Of a DNA stretch of 59,750 nt, positions 16,385 to 25,816 are shown piece by piece; within the stretch, counting starts at the first letter, position 1; every line of letters begins with the position of its first letter. The DNA is from Labilibaculum filiforme (lineage in GTDB: Bacteria > Bacteroidota > Bacteroidia > Bacteroidales > Marinifilaceae). The translations under genes were made by a program, and so were the position numbers. Location of the stretch: contig NZ_MVDD01000024.1 in NCBI RefSeq assembly GCF_002843315.1, forward strand, positions 1 to 59,750, in the 5' to 3' direction. Under the pieces are notes generated by a model that was not told the origin of the DNA, ran no database searches, and saw only the letters and a list, made by a program, of their open reading frames with translations.

Positions 16385-16850
16385 GTTTTTCGAAAGTATT
16401 TTTTAATTTTCAAGCTTACGTTTAGTGCAAATATTCTTTTAGGAACTTTGCTTTTTCAAAAATAGGAGGTTTTGCAGGTTAAAACATTGATATTGGATAG
16501 TTGGTCCTCATTTTATTTTTATCCACTTCTCGGGTTTGTGTTTTTTCGACAAAAATTTAGTCTTATTTTTGTAGTTGTACTGTAAATTATGCTGTATTTT
16601 ACCATCTAAAATTAAAACAGGCAACTAAATTGTGGATTCTAAATTAAAACAATATCTCAAAACCTTGTTCTATAACATACAAATATTTGATAACTTGCGA
16701 ACTTTATTGGTGTTCAATTAATGAATTAATTCTGTAATTGGTTTAAAATTAGAATTATATCTAGCTTTAGCGCACTTGTTTTTAAGGAACCTAAAGAATT
16801 GATTTGTTGTAGAATCAGTCTAAATAATTTGCATATGTTCCTAAATATCG
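16385..16850. other. intergenic region upstream of the succinate dehydrogenase operon
   Basis: No coding frame is seen. The right end holds the operon promoter. The long leader-side spacing leaves room for regulatory sites, but I see no clear operator. Confidence 0.4.
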
Positions 16851-16878
16851 TTTGATCACTCAGGAGCATTTACATTTG
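16851..16878 (+). promoter_or_regulatory. promoter of the sdhCAB operon
   Basis: TTTG (16851-16854), 16 bases, then TACATTTG (16871-16878). Transcription would begin near 16885, leaving a leader of about 49 bases before sdhC. Confidence 0.6.
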
Positions 16879-16933
16879 TCAATTAATATAGTAAAGCTTA
16901 CAAAAAAAACAGTCTAATTAAATCTTTAAACTT

Positions 16934-17590
16934 ATGAGCAGTTTTTTAAGTTCATCTATTGGGAAGAAGTTGGTAATGAGTTTATCAGGACTTTTTCTTG
17001 TACTATTTATTTTAGTACACCTGATATTGAACTCCTTTTTAATGTTTGACAGCACAGGTGAGCTGTTTAATGCCGGAGCACATTTTATGGCTATGCCGGC
17101 TATTCGTTTTGGTTTACAGCCAGTATTGGCTGGTGGTTTTATTATCCATATTATTTATGCGATAATTTTAACGATCCAGAATCAGAAAGCTCGTCCAGAG
17201 AAGTATGCATCTCAGGATTTGAAAGAAAGCAGTACTTGGTCGTCACGAAACATGTTTGTTTTGGGGGGTTTGGTTTTGGTTTTCATCGCAATGCACTTAA
17301 TGCATTTCTTTATTCCTATTCAAATTGAAGGGAATGTACATGATGATTATCAATTAGTGAAAAATCTATTTACAAATGGCTCTATGGGAATGGTGTACAC
17401 AGGACTTTATGTTTTGGGTGCTATTTTATTAGGATTGCATTTGGCACATGGATTTTGGTCAGCTTTCCAGTCGGTTGGTTTAAGCAACAAACTTTGGAGA
17501 TCAAGATTGGAAAAAGTTGGTTATATCTATGCAATCTTTGTTGCCGTTGGATTCACAATCATTCCTTTGTATTTACACTTTTTTGCTTAA
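16934..17590 (+). CDS. sdhC: succinate dehydrogenase/fumarate reductase cytochrome b subunit
   Basis: The 218-residue integral membrane protein has five hydrophobic segments. It contains the haem-ligand-type histidines of the Bacteroides/Wolinella di-haem cytochrome b family (LVHLILNSFLMF, FIIHIIYAIIL, MHLMHFFIPI, LGLHLAHGFW). It anchors the SdhA-SdhB catalytic heads and passes electrons to or from the quinone pool. It starts the operon, and sdhA follows after 22 bases. Confidence 0.93.
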   Translation: MSSFLSSSIGKKLVMSLSGLFLVLFILVHLILNSFLMFDSTGELFNAGAHFMAMPAIRFGLQPVLAGGFIIHIIYAIILTIQNQKARPEKYASQDLKESSTWSSRNMFVLGGLVLVFIAMHLMHFFIPIQIEGNVHDDYQLVKNLFTNGSMGMVYTGLYVLGAILLGLHLAHGFWSAFQSVGLSNKLWRSRLEKVGYIYAIFVAVGFTIIPLYLHFFA

Positions 17591-17612
17591 TTGCTAATAA
17601 TAAAAAACGGTT

Positions 17613-19553
17613 ATGACAGTATTAAATTCAAAAATTCCAGCCGGACCATTAGCTGAAAAGTGGTCAAACCATAAAGCTGCCATTAAGGTGGTTAGTCCTG
17701 CGAATAAGAGAAAATTAGATATTATCGTTGTAGGAACTGGTTTAGCCGGTGGATCTGCTGCCGCTTCTATGGCAGAGATGGGATACAACGTAAAAGCATT
17801 TTGCTATCAGGATTCAGGTCGTAGAGCTCACTCTATTGCTGCTCAGGGTGGTATTAACGCTGCAAAAAATTATCAGAACGATAACGATTCAGTTCATCGT
17901 TTATTTTACGATACAATTAAAGGTGGTGATTACCGCGCACGGGAGGCAAACGTTCATCGTTTAGCTGAAGTTAGTGGTGACATTATCGATCAATGTGTTG
18001 CTCAAGGTGTACCTTTTGCACGTGAGTATGGCGGAACATTATCTAATCGTTCATTCGGTGGAGTATTGGTAAGTCGTACTTTTTATGCTCGTGGTCAAAC
18101 CGGACAACAGTTATTGTTAGGTTGTTACGCTTCTATGAATCGTATGATCGGACAAGGAAAAATTGAGATGCACGAACGTAACGAGTTGTTAGATATCGTT
18201 ATTATCGAAGGAAAAGCTCGTGGTATCATTACCCGTAACTTGGTTACTGGCGAAATTGAGCGTCATAGTGCTCACGCTGTTGTAATTGCAACAGGTGGAT
18301 ACGGTAATGTATTTTTCCTATCAACCAATGCAATGGGATGTAATGGTGGTGCAGCATGGCAGGCATATAAGAATGGTGCGTGTTTTGCAAATCCATGTTA
18401 CGTGCAAATTCACCCAACTTGTATTCCAATTCATGGCGAACAGCAATCAAAACTGACTTTAATGTCGGAGTCGTTGCGTAATGATGGTCGTGTTTGGACT
18501 CCAAAGAAAAAAGAAGATGCAATTAAATTGCAAAAAGGACAAATCACAGCGAATGATATTGCTGAAGAAGATCGTGATTTTTACCTGGAAAGAAGATATC
18601 CATCATATGGTAACTTGGTTCCTCGTGATGTTGCATCTCGTGCAGCAAAAGAAAGATGTGATGAAGGTTTTGGTGTAAACGAAACTGGAAAAGCAGTTTA
18701 TTTGGACTTTAAATATTCTATCGAAAGATTAGGAAAAGATGTAATTGAAGCTCGTTATGGTAACTTGTTTCAGATGTATGAAAAAATTACAGCATCAAAT
18801 CCTTACGAATTGCCAATGCAAATTTACCCTGCTATTCACTACACAATGGGTGGTATTTGGGTTGATTATAACTTGATGACTAATGTTCCAGGTTTATTCG
18901 CAATTGGAGAGGCTAACTTCTCTGATCACGGAGCTAACCGTTTAGGAGCATCTGCTTTAATGCAGGGTTTAGCTGATGGATATTTCGTATTGCCTTATAC
19001 AATTGGAGATTATCTTGCTGATGAGATTCAAGTTCCTCGTATCGATGTAAATCACCAAGAGTTTATTAAGAAAGAGAAAGCTGTTACCGATCGTATGACT
19101 CGTTTGTACAATATCAAAGGTACTAAGTCGGTTGATTCTTTCCATAAGCGTTTGGGCCACATTATGTGGGAATATGTTGGAATGGCTCGTAACGAAGATG
19201 GTCTGAAATTAGCGATTAAAGAAATTCAAACACTTCGCGAAGATTTTTACAAAGATTTACGTGTTCCCGGCGATTACGATGCAATGAATATTGAATTGGA
19301 AAAAGCCGGTCGTGTTGAAGATTTCATTGATTTAGGTGAATTGATGGCACGTGATGCTCTGGATCGTAAAGAATCTTGTGGTGGTCATTATCGTGAGGAA
19401 TCAACTACCGAGGATGGTGAAGCTAAACGTGATGACCAGAACTTTACTTATGTGTCGGCTTGGGAGTATCAAGGCGAAGGTAAAGCTCCTGTTTTGAACA
19501 AAGAGGAATTAGTATTCGAGAATGTGAAATTAACTCAACGCTCATATAAATAG
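17613..19553 (+). CDS. sdhA: succinate dehydrogenase/fumarate reductase flavoprotein subunit
   Basis: The 646-residue protein has the FAD dinucleotide motif [13 protein letters not shown] (about 33-45). The His of [18 protein letters not shown] (about 68-85) is the covalent FAD site. Catalytic-domain segments ([54 protein letters not shown]) are also present. It interconverts succinate and fumarate. The stop codon is followed at once by a transposed-looking insert that separates it from sdhB by 447 bases. Confidence 0.96.
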   Translation: MTVLNSKIPAGPLAEKWSNHKAAIKVVSPANKRKLDIIVVGTGLAGGSAAASMAEMGYNVKAFCYQDSGRRAHSIAAQGGINAAKNYQNDNDSVHRLFYDTIKGGDYRAREANVHRLAEVSGDIIDQCVAQGVPFAREYGGTLSNRSFGGVLVSRTFYARGQTGQQLLLGCYASMNRMIGQGKIEMHERNELLDIVIIEGKARGIITRNLVTGEIERHSAHAVVIATGGYGNVFFLSTNAMGCNGGAAWQAYKNGACFANPCYVQIHPTCIPIHGEQQSKLTLMSESLRNDGRVWTPKKKEDAIKLQKGQITANDIAEEDRDFYLERRYPSYGNLVPRDVASRAAKERCDEGFGVNETGKAVYLDFKYSIERLGKDVIEARYGNLFQMYEKITASNPYELPMQIYPAIHYTMGGIWVDYNLMTNVPGLFAIGEANFSDHGANRLGASALMQGLADGYFVLPYTIGDYLADEIQVPRIDVNHQEFIKKEKAVTDRMTRLYNIKGTKSVDSFHKRLGHIMWEYVGMARNEDGLKLAIKEIQTLREDFYKDLRVPGDYDAMNIELEKAGRVEDFIDLGELMARDALDRKESCGGHYREESTTEDGEAKRDDQNFTYVSAWEYQGEGKAPVLNKEELVFENVKLTQRSYK

Positions 19554-19581
19554 GTATGAGATGGGAGATGTGAGAAATGAG
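19554..19581 (+). repeat. left inverted repeat of the insert between sdhA and sdhB
   Basis: GAGAT/GTGAGA-rich repeat starting at the sdhA stop codon. The 17-mer GAGATGTGAGAAATGAG (19565-19581) recurs exactly at 27511-27527. Its complement-like partner (ATCTCAAATCT units) lies at 19956-19994. Confidence 0.65.
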
Positions 19582-19599
19582 GAAATCTGAAATGGTTGA

Positions 19600-19955
19600 A
19601 TGATGCATAAGTTCAAAGATTTTATAGTTTGGCAAAAAGCAAGAGAATTGGTAAAAGAAGTTTATCAATTGACTTCTAGCTTGCCAGATAATGAAAAATT
19701 TGGCTTGATTTCGCAAATAAATCGCGTATCAGTTTCCATTCCTGCAAATATTGCTGAAGGGAGTGGAAGAAAACCAATATTGATTTTTGTAGATTTCTTG
19801 ATATCGCGAATGGGAGTTCTTTTGAATTGGAAACCTTACTCATTTTATGTGTAGACTTATCCTATTTTTCAGAGCAGGATTTAATTCATTCTCAAAAGCT
19901 TAATCAGGAAATTCAAAAAATGATTTATTCTTTGAAGCAAAAATTAACAAAGTAG
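19600..19955 (+). pseudogene. frameshifted four-helix-bundle (S23 / 23S rRNA intervening-sequence type) protein gene
   Basis: The frame from ATG 19600 reads MMHKFKDFIVWQKARELV and on to SIPANIAEGSGRK, the exact N-terminal half of the TIGR02436 four-helix-bundle family. At 19768-19773 (AGAAAA) one base is missing, and the frame veers into unrelated residues and stops at 19854. In the next frame the family sequence resumes as TNIDFCRFLDIANGSSFELE and continues to the stop at 19953-19955. Family members are about 115-120 residues; the restored protein would be about that. The function of the family is unknown. Members are often found inside 23S rRNA genes or as stray inserts, and this one sits inside an operon. 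Confidence 0.85.
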
Positions 19956-19994
19956 CTCATTATCTAATATCTCAAATCTAGTATCTCAAATCTA
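19956..19994 (+). repeat. right inverted repeat of the insert between sdhA and sdhB
   Basis: CTCATTATCTAATATCTC followed by AAATCTAGTATCTCAAATCT, the inverted counterpart of the GAGAT-rich left repeat. It ends seven bases before the sdhB start codon. Confidence 0.6.
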
Positions 19995-20000
19995 AAAAAA

Positions 20001-20762
20001 ATGGCAGACAAGATATTAAAAGAATTAACGATAAAGGTTTGGCGTCAAAAGAATGCTAAAGCCCAAGGTAAGTTTGAAACTTACAAAATTAACGATATTT
20101 CAACAGGAACTTCATTTTTGGAGATGCTCGACATCTTGAATGAGGAGTTGATTAACGGTGGAACGGAGCCGATTGCTTTCGATCATGATTGTAGAGAAGG
20201 AATCTGTGGAATGTGTAGTTTGTTCATTGATGGACGTGCTCATGGACCAGATGACGACATTACAACTTGTCAGTTACACATGCGTAAATTCGAAGATGGA
20301 GCAACGATTACTATTGAGCCTTGGAGAGCCGGAGCATTTCCAGTAATCAAAGATTTAATTGTGGATCGTACTGCATTCGAGAAAATTCTTCAAGCAGGAG
20401 GTTATATTTCTGTAAACACTGGTGGTGTACCTGATGGTAACGCTATTCCAATTTCTCAGGATGATGCTGAGGAAGCTATGGATGCGGCAGCTTGTATTGG
20501 TTGTGGTGCTTGTGTTGCGACTTGTAAAAATTCATCGGCAATGTTGTTCGTTTCAGCAAAGGTATCTCACCTTGCTAAACTTCCTCAGGGACGTATTGAA
20601 GCAGCTCGTCGTGCGAAGAGTATGGTTGCAAAAATGGACGAAATGGGATTTGGTAACTGTACCAATACCGGAGCTTGTGAAGTAGAATGTCCTAAGGGAA
20701 TTTCTATCGCAAACATCGCTCGTTTGAACCGTGAGTTCTTAGTAGCAAAAATTAAGGATTAA
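20001..20762 (+). CDS. sdhB: succinate dehydrogenase/fumarate reductase iron-sulfur subunit
   Basis: The 253-residue protein carries all three cluster motifs: the [2Fe-2S] cysteines in CREGICGMC plus the later TTCQLH (about 65-97), the [4Fe-4S] ligands in [11 protein letters not shown] (about 165-175), and the [3Fe-4S]-type set [14 protein letters not shown] (about 220-233). It carries electrons between SdhA flavin and SdhC haem. The inserted DNA lies 5' of this gene but leaves its frame intact, and its start codon is seven bases past the repeat. Confidence 0.96.
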   Translation: MADKILKELTIKVWRQKNAKAQGKFETYKINDISTGTSFLEMLDILNEELINGGTEPIAFDHDCREGICGMCSLFIDGRAHGPDDDITTCQLHMRKFEDGATITIEPWRAGAFPVIKDLIVDRTAFEKILQAGGYISVNTGGVPDGNAIPISQDDAEEAMDAAACIGCGACVATCKNSSAMLFVSAKVSHLAKLPQGRIEAARRAKSMVAKMDEMGFGNCTNTGACEVECPKGISIANIARLNREFLVAKIKD

Positions 20763-20786
20763 TTTAGACTGTAATCCAAATATCGA

Positions 20787-20816
20787 GAGCGTTACCTAAG
20801 GGTGACGCTCTTTTTT
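20787..20816 (+). terminator. terminator of the sdhCAB operon
   Basis: GAGCGTTACC (20787-20796) pairs with GGTGACGCTC (20801-20810, one T-G), followed by six T. Confidence 0.88.
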
Positions 20817-20996
20817 ATGCAGTATTTTTTGAGAATGATATACCAGTGCGAATATTTTGGTGTTCTGCACCGCCATATTATAATTGTAGAATCGGATTTT
20901 TTTAGCGACAGATTCGCGTAGCACTTACAGATAGATAAATGGTAGTATTTTTAAGGTACAGAGCATCGCAATTTCTTATTCGATGGGATTTATGGC

Positions 20997-21455
20997 TTAC
21001 TCATAAGCAAATAAGATTTTCTCTTTGTAAGAAATTGGATTTAAAATAGATTGAATTGGTATCATTTCAAGATCCTTTTGATAAACTTCAACCGAAACAG
21101 AAAAAACTCCCTGGTTAATATTACCAATCTCTTTTATTGCCGATCTGGATAGATCAATGATTCTGCCTTTCACAAATGGTCCGCGATCGTTAATTCGGAC
21201 GATTACAGCCTTGTTATTTTCGGTATTAGTCACTTTTACCCAAGTACCAAAAGGAAGGCTCCTATGCGCCGCTGTAAAGTTTTCGTGCTGATATAATTCA
21301 CCACTAGATGTTCGTTTTTTTTCAAATTTGTTTGCATAATAACTGGCTTTTCCAATTTGATTGGATTCGGGTGGGTTTTGAGCGTGAGAATTAAGATTTA
21401 AAAGTACAAATGAAACCAATAGAATAAGTTGTGGCAAAGAAGAAAGTCTACACAT
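20997..21455 (-). CDS. rlpA: RlpA-like double-psi beta-barrel protein (septal ring lytic transglycosylase type)
   Basis: The 152-residue protein has a signal peptide ending SHAQ. The RlpA domain follows: GKASYYANKFEKKRTSSGE (about 34-52), then AAHRSLPFGTWVKVTN and INDRGPFVKGRIIDLSRSA (about 105-125), the two conserved blocks of this fold. RlpA proteins cleave or bind glycan strands stripped of stem peptides. No SPOR domain is present; this short form is common in Bacteroidota. Confidence 0.9.
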   Translation of the reverse strand: MCRLSSLPQLILLVSFVLLNLNSHAQNPPESNQIGKASYYANKFEKKRTSSGELYQHENFTAAHRSLPFGTWVKVTNTENNKAVIVRINDRGPFVKGRIIDLSRSAIKEIGNINQGVFSVSVEVYQKDLEMIPIQSILNPISYKEKILFAYE

Positions 21456-21510
21456 GTCAGAAAGATATTGAATAAATGGTTTACTTGTAAAAATTGATAT
21501 TGAAGAAAAA

Positions 21511-21537
21511 AAAATCCGGTTACGAAACCGGATTTTA
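21511..21537 (-). terminator. terminator of the lipoprotein gene at 21556
   Basis: AAAATCCGGTT (21511-21521) pairs with AACCGGATTTT (21526-21536). The run of A upstream (21506-21514) gives a U tract on the minus strand, just after the stop codon. Confidence 0.88.
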
Positions 21538-21555
21538 ATTTCTTAGTAATGGCTA

Positions 21556-22671
21556 TTAGCTAGCAGACTGATTCATATAGTATGCTTCATGAGCTACTTT
21601 GTTCACTACGTGATTCACAAAATACATATCGTACATAGAGCTGAATATCTCAGCCATTTTATCCAAAGTATCTTGTCCTAACAGTTCCGAAAGAACAACA
21701 ACAGATTCATCAGCAAAAGTGATTTTTAGATCAAGACCTTTTTTACAGAAAGCAAGCTCCGATTCCTCTGTTTCAGCAGTAGCTTGAACCACCTCAATAA
21801 CAGCATCTTCTTCTAAAGTTCCGTCACGATACACTTGATAATCATCGTTTTCTGAATTTTTTACAATTTTAATAATTCCAATAGAAAGTGCATACTCAAA
21901 AGAGCCACGATTTTCACCATCTCCTTTTGCAAATTCTACCTCTTCTTTAAACAGCACATCTTCTCCTTTTTTTAAGTTGTAGGAATAGGAAAGTGTATCA
22001 CCATGAGAAAATTCAACCCCAACCGAATAGGTATCGGTAAACGAATATTTAGACTCATACTTAAAATTTTGATTGCTGGCGATCGCCCAATCAACATATA
22101 ATTCTCCGGCATCTTCTCCTGCTACTTCAATAGCAGAATTTAAAAGGTAGTTAAAACTAAATCCTTGATCAGCAGAAAAAGAATAGTTGTACTGCGAGGT
22201 AGTAATTACAAAATCGTTAACCAAAGCTTCGTCGCCTTCTTCCTCTAAATATAGATTCCAGGGATTACCGGCTTTTTCTTTTGGCAATTTGACAATAAAT
22301 TTTTCACTGTCACCAGTTTTTGTAAATTTAGTTTGGAAATACATTTTGTTTGCTGATGTTTCTTCTGGTATAGCAGGACTATATTCATAAACACCTTTTA
22401 CATCATCGAGAGTTATATTTGCAGAAAACTTTGTATCGTCCCCTTCTTCTTCCGAACCTGTTTTAGTGGCTGGTTCGTTCATGGTTACGATACCAAATCC
22501 TTTTGAGCTTGTGATTTCGTTTACTGCATTGCTCAAACTTACGGTCTTTTCTTTTAAGGATTGCTCCAAAGTAAGATCTTTCTCCTGATTATTATCTGAA
22601 CTATCCGAACAGCTAAAAAGAACTGTTGAGAAAAATAATAATACACCAACGGCAACAATGTTTCGTTTCAT
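21556..22671 (-). CDS. lipoprotein of unknown function
   Basis: The 371-residue protein has the lipobox VLFSC (Cys about 21), followed by an acidic, Ser/Asp-rich tether. The rest is beta-rich with alternating charged and hydrophobic residues (for example YSFTDTYSVGVEFSHGDTLSYSYNLKKGEDVLF) and a C-terminal helical segment. I recognise no family; it is outer-membrane anchored by inference. Monocistronic, with its own terminator. Confidence 0.65.
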   Translation of the reverse strand: MKRNIVAVGVLLFFSTVLFSCSDSSDNNQEKDLTLEQSLKEKTVSLSNAVNEITSSKGFGIVTMNEPATKTGSEEEGDDTKFSANITLDDVKGVYEYSPAIPEETSANKMYFQTKFTKTGDSEKFIVKLPKEKAGNPWNLYLEEEGDEALVNDFVITTSQYNYSFSADQGFSFNYLLNSAIEVAGEDAGELYVDWAIASNQNFKYESKYSFTDTYSVGVEFSHGDTLSYSYNLKKGEDVLFKEEVEFAKGDGENRGSFEYALSIGIIKIVKNSENDDYQVYRDGTLEEDAVIEVVQATAETEESELAFCKKGLDLKITFADESVVVLSELLGQDTLDKMAEIFSSMYDMYFVNHVVNKVAHEAYYMNQSAS

Positions 22672-22988
22672 ATCAAAAAAATTTAAATTAAGTTTCTAAA
22701 TCAGATTGTAGTGCTTCTGCTACAAAATTTGTTTTAAAATTAACGCTAGTTGCTTGTGCAAATTCAATACCAATTCTCTTTGTTGTGGGTGTGATATTCC
22801 TCACGAGTAACGTAATGTATTAGTAATGAATTAAAAGCAAGCTTTAATGTGAGTTGGATAAAAGTCAATTGATAGCTTATCTCAATTTATATTTGTAGAG
22901 AATTGTAGATGCTTGTGTAGAATTATTCTACAAAGATTGTGATTAAATTTTGCGGGTAATTGTGGAGTGGATTTCTTAGTAGTAACTG
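22672..22988. other. intergenic stretch upstream of the lipoprotein gene
   Basis: It should hold the minus-strand promoter of the lipoprotein gene at 21556. I see no other structure. Confidence 0.35.
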
Positions 22989-23123
22989 TTATTCCTTTTT
23001 TCTGTTAAGTAAGTTTTTCAAATTTTGGAAAGCATTAATCAGAAGCGTATAAATAGCTTTTATAGCTATTCGAACAACTAGCATCCCTAAAAAGCCGGCA
23101 ATTAAAATTAGAATGTAATTCAT
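22989..23123 (-). CDS. small single-pass membrane protein (44 residues)
   Basis: The frame from the ATG at 23121-23123 reads MNYILILIAGFLGMLVVRIA, then an amphipathic stretch KAIYTLLINAFQNLKNLLNR and the basic tail KKE before a TAA stop. The hydrophobic N-terminal half is a clean transmembrane segment. The frame has sensible composition and lies between two genes on the same strand. No homologue is known to me; it is short, so it could be chance. Confidence 0.4.
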   Translation of the reverse strand: MNYILILIAGFLGMLVVRIAIKAIYTLLINAFQNLKNLLNRKKE

Positions 23124-23270
23124 AATGTTTTGTATCTGTTAAGTAGGTTGGTAAATTACTTAATTACAATTGAATGAATATATTTTGGAATAAGCGTTGT
23201 GATATGCTTTTTAATGTGATTAGTCTCTGTTTAATCAGGAAATTTGGTAAATTGAATTAATTAGGATTGC

Positions 23271-24743
23271 TTACTCGAATTTACGGAGGTAGTATTTTTT
23301 TTCGTCTGAAAGGTAGTACCCTAGAACAAAATGATTGTTAATTTTGAATATGGTTTGAGTCGTTTGAGGGGTTTTAATAGTATCAAGAAACTCTTTTATT
23401 TTGTCGAAAGGATTTTGACTGGGATCACCAACTATATGTTCCAGGTTTTGTTTATCAAATAAGCATTTGAAATAAACTGAACGGCTATTTGTATAGGAAG
23501 AATAGGAATTCATTGTATAATTTGGAACAGCATAGTAAGCACCACCAGAAGCTAAAGGTATAGCAACAGCTCCAACAAGTCCCATAGCAATCATATTTCC
23601 TGTAGAAGGAGATGCTTTAATTCCTCCCAATAATACTTCAAGTTTATTACCTGTTTCATATACACTAATTCCTAGAGAACCAGCAAGCAATTTTCTTAAT
23701 ACCTGTTTCGTTTTTCCTAACTCCCTTTCGCTATCAGTAAACCCTTTTCCATCTATTTCTTGTATTAATGCAGAGTTTTTGAAGGAGATTTCATCTTCGC
23801 CTTTTACTCTATATGTTTTCAGTAAGCTATCGGTTTTAAGGCTGTTAATTGTTAAGCATAACTCTTTTTTGTTTACAATTAGCTGATAAAGCTTATCCAT
23901 ATGGATGTATGAATTAGATAATGCATTGGTTCTATTTGAATGGTCAAGAGGGTCTTGATTGTAGTTTTTTATTTTGTAGGTGTAATTGTTGAGGTTAATG
24001 GTTATTAGTTTCGTTTTGTCCTTTTCATTGTCAAAGCTCAATACAATTTGATCATCGTAACAATAAACTTTGTATTGTTCCGATGTTATATCTAGTGAAT
24101 TAGGATTATTGTATTCGATTTTTTTAAAGCTTGTCATTGTTGCTGATCTATCGGGAGAGTCATATAAATCGTCAGCAATACGGTAGGGTTCTGAATTTGG
24201 CGAAAGTATTTCTGTAAAATCATGCTCAATACAAATTCCAAGTTTATTATCCTCAAATACCCGTAACTTGTATATCGAAGAGTAATTGGTTCGACTTAAA
24301 ATGTAGAGTTTGTTTTTGTAACAGATAGATTGAAGATATTCTTCGGTGTTGAGTTTGAAAGGAATTCTGTATTCCTTACTTGTATTGTTTATTAAATCGA
24401 TAGACTTAACTAAGAATTCTTTGTTTCGTTTGTTCGTAAAAAAAAGATTGTAATTGTTTTGATCGACTGTATGCCCAATTAAAATTTTAAATTTTCCGCT
24501 TGGCCTTTGGCACTTGAAGGTATTTAATGGCTTATAAGTTTTATTATAAGTCAATGCATTAATAGTATCACTATCAATTAAGAATAATGTAATTTTTCCT
24601 GAAAAATCATCTACTACCGGATATACATCTCTTTTATCGGATAGGTAAGACCGAAGGTATATATCTTGTTCTAGTAGAATATCTTGAGAATAGGAACTAT
24701 TAACAAATAATAGTAGAAGAAATAAAAGGGTAAATTTTTTCAT
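23271..24743 (-). CDS. exported protein of unknown function
   Basis: The 490-residue protein has a signal peptide (KKFTLLFLLLLFVNSSYSQ). The mature part is Asn/Lys/Tyr-rich with repeated strand-like stretches (ITLFLIDSD, YNLFFTNK, KLYILSRTN, YKVYCYDDQIVLSFD) reminiscent of a beta-propeller. Near residue 380 a Gly/Ala-rich hydrophobic stretch (MIAMGLVGAVAIPLASGGAY) could insert in a membrane. No recognised family. It lies 49 bases downstream of the TonB-domain gene and is probably co-transcribed with it. Confidence 0.6.
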   Translation of the reverse strand: MKKFTLLFLLLLFVNSSYSQDILLEQDIYLRSYLSDKRDVYPVVDDFSGKITLFLIDSDTINALTYNKTYKPLNTFKCQRPSGKFKILIGHTVDQNNYNLFFTNKRNKEFLVKSIDLINNTSKEYRIPFKLNTEEYLQSICYKNKLYILSRTNYSSIYKLRVFEDNKLGICIEHDFTEILSPNSEPYRIADDLYDSPDRSATMTSFKKIEYNNPNSLDITSEQYKVYCYDDQIVLSFDNEKDKTKLITINLNNYTYKIKNYNQDPLDHSNRTNALSNSYIHMDKLYQLIVNKKELCLTINSLKTDSLLKTYRVKGEDEISFKNSALIQEIDGKGFTDSERELGKTKQVLRKLLAGSLGISVYETGNKLEVLLGGIKASPSTGNMIAMGLVGAVAIPLASGGAYYAVPNYTMNSYSSYTNSRSVYFKCLFDKQNLEHIVGDPSQNPFDKIKEFLDTIKTPQTTQTIFKINNHFVLGYYLSDEKKYYLRKFE

Positions 24744-24792
24744 TGAGCTAGTATTGTTGACTTTTTAATTTGGCAAATTTGAATTGTATTTA

Positions 24793-25596
24793 CTATTGCA
24801 ACTTGAAGTTAACAGGTGCAATATTGTATACTTTTACAACTTGGCCATTTTTAAAAGCAGGGGTCCAATCCTTACATTTCTGAATTGCACTTATGGCCGC
24901 TTCATTAAAATATTGATTTTCTCCCTTTAGAATTTGAATTTCAGTTGGAATTCCATGCTCGTTAATCGCAAAAACAACCAAAACCCGACCAGTAATTCCA
25001 TTTTCTTGACAAATTGTTGGATACACAATATTATTAGCCAAAGCTTTGGAATAAGCTTCTTCGCCACCGGTATATACGGCTAAACTATCCGCATTAGCGT
25101 ATGTGTTAGTAGGTAAGTGTTTTTCATTCGAAATAATGTACGATTTTGTCATTGTTTCTTCCTTGTAAATACTAATGCCAACAATATCACCATCGTTTAA
25201 ATTTTGCCATTGTCCAACTCTATGCAGTGGGAACCTAGTTCTGCTTAAGCCTTTGTTTATTAATTGGCCCTTGTGGTTAAATTCTTGTACCTCGTACCCA
25301 TCGTTTATTTTTTTATACGATCGTTGGTAACAATAGCTACCATTGCTAATCTTATAACTTCCGTCTTTTTGCAGTTTAATTATTTCGGTTTTATCTACTT
25401 TCCACTTGTTCTCTTTCCACGAACAAGTCATCATGATTGAGGACAGCTTATTTTTTCTTTGAATAACAATTTGCTGATCTGCACCTTCGCATGTTGTTTG
25501 TGGTATATATTTTTTATAATAAACAATAGTATCTTGTTGTGGGAATGCAAATTGTGTGCTAATTAGTAGGAATAGAAAGCTTAAAACAGTTCTCAT
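24793..25596 (-). CDS. exported protein with a C-terminal TonB domain
   Basis: The 267-residue protein has a signal peptide ending AFPQ. The C-terminal 90 residues are a TonB_C domain: GGEEAYSKALANNIVYPTIC, GITGRVLVVFAINEHGIPTE, then AAISAIQKCKDWTPAFKNGQ. There is no N-terminal membrane anchor or proline-rich span, so it is not a normal ExbBD-energised TonB. In Bacteroidota such stand-alone domains are common in periplasmic proteins. The central part (residues 40-150) is unique. Confidence 0.8.
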   Translation of the reverse strand: MRTVLSFLFLLISTQFAFPQQDTIVYYKKYIPQTTCEGADQQIVIQRKNKLSSIMMTCSWKENKWKVDKTEIIKLQKDGSYKISNGSYCYQRSYKKINDGYEVQEFNHKGQLINKGLSRTRFPLHRVGQWQNLNDGDIVGISIYKEETMTKSYIISNEKHLPTNTYANADSLAVYTGGEEAYSKALANNIVYPTICQENGITGRVLVVFAINEHGIPTEIQILKGENQYFNEAAISAIQKCKDWTPAFKNGQVVKVYNIAPVNFKLQ

Positions 25597-25747
25597 AAAT
25601 TTGTGTTTAGTATAATACAGGAATACAAATGTACTATTTATTTACATATTTTGGTACAGTAGGCGAATTCCCTCGTGTGTAAGCTTATGTTGATATCTGT
25701 TAAATAAGATTTCGTAAAAAAGGAAAAGTTTTGCTTGCGAATACCTG

Positions 25748-25776
25748 TTTGCCTTTTCTTATTTTTTGTACCTTCG
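25748..25776 (+). promoter_or_regulatory. promoter upstream of the helical hypothetical gene
   Basis: TTTG (25748-25751), 17 bases, then TACCTTCG (25769-25776), one base off TAnnTTTG. The start codon follows 40 bases later. Confidence 0.5.
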
Positions 25777-25816
25777 TAGTAAGCAATAGCCTGTTATTTG
25801 TTAAACAATTACTTAA

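Noticed and set aside
19444-19716. 90-codon minus-strand frame over the sdhA end and the S23-type gene
   Set aside because: It is the antisense shadow of sdhA and the four-helix-bundle gene; the sense frame has clear homology features.
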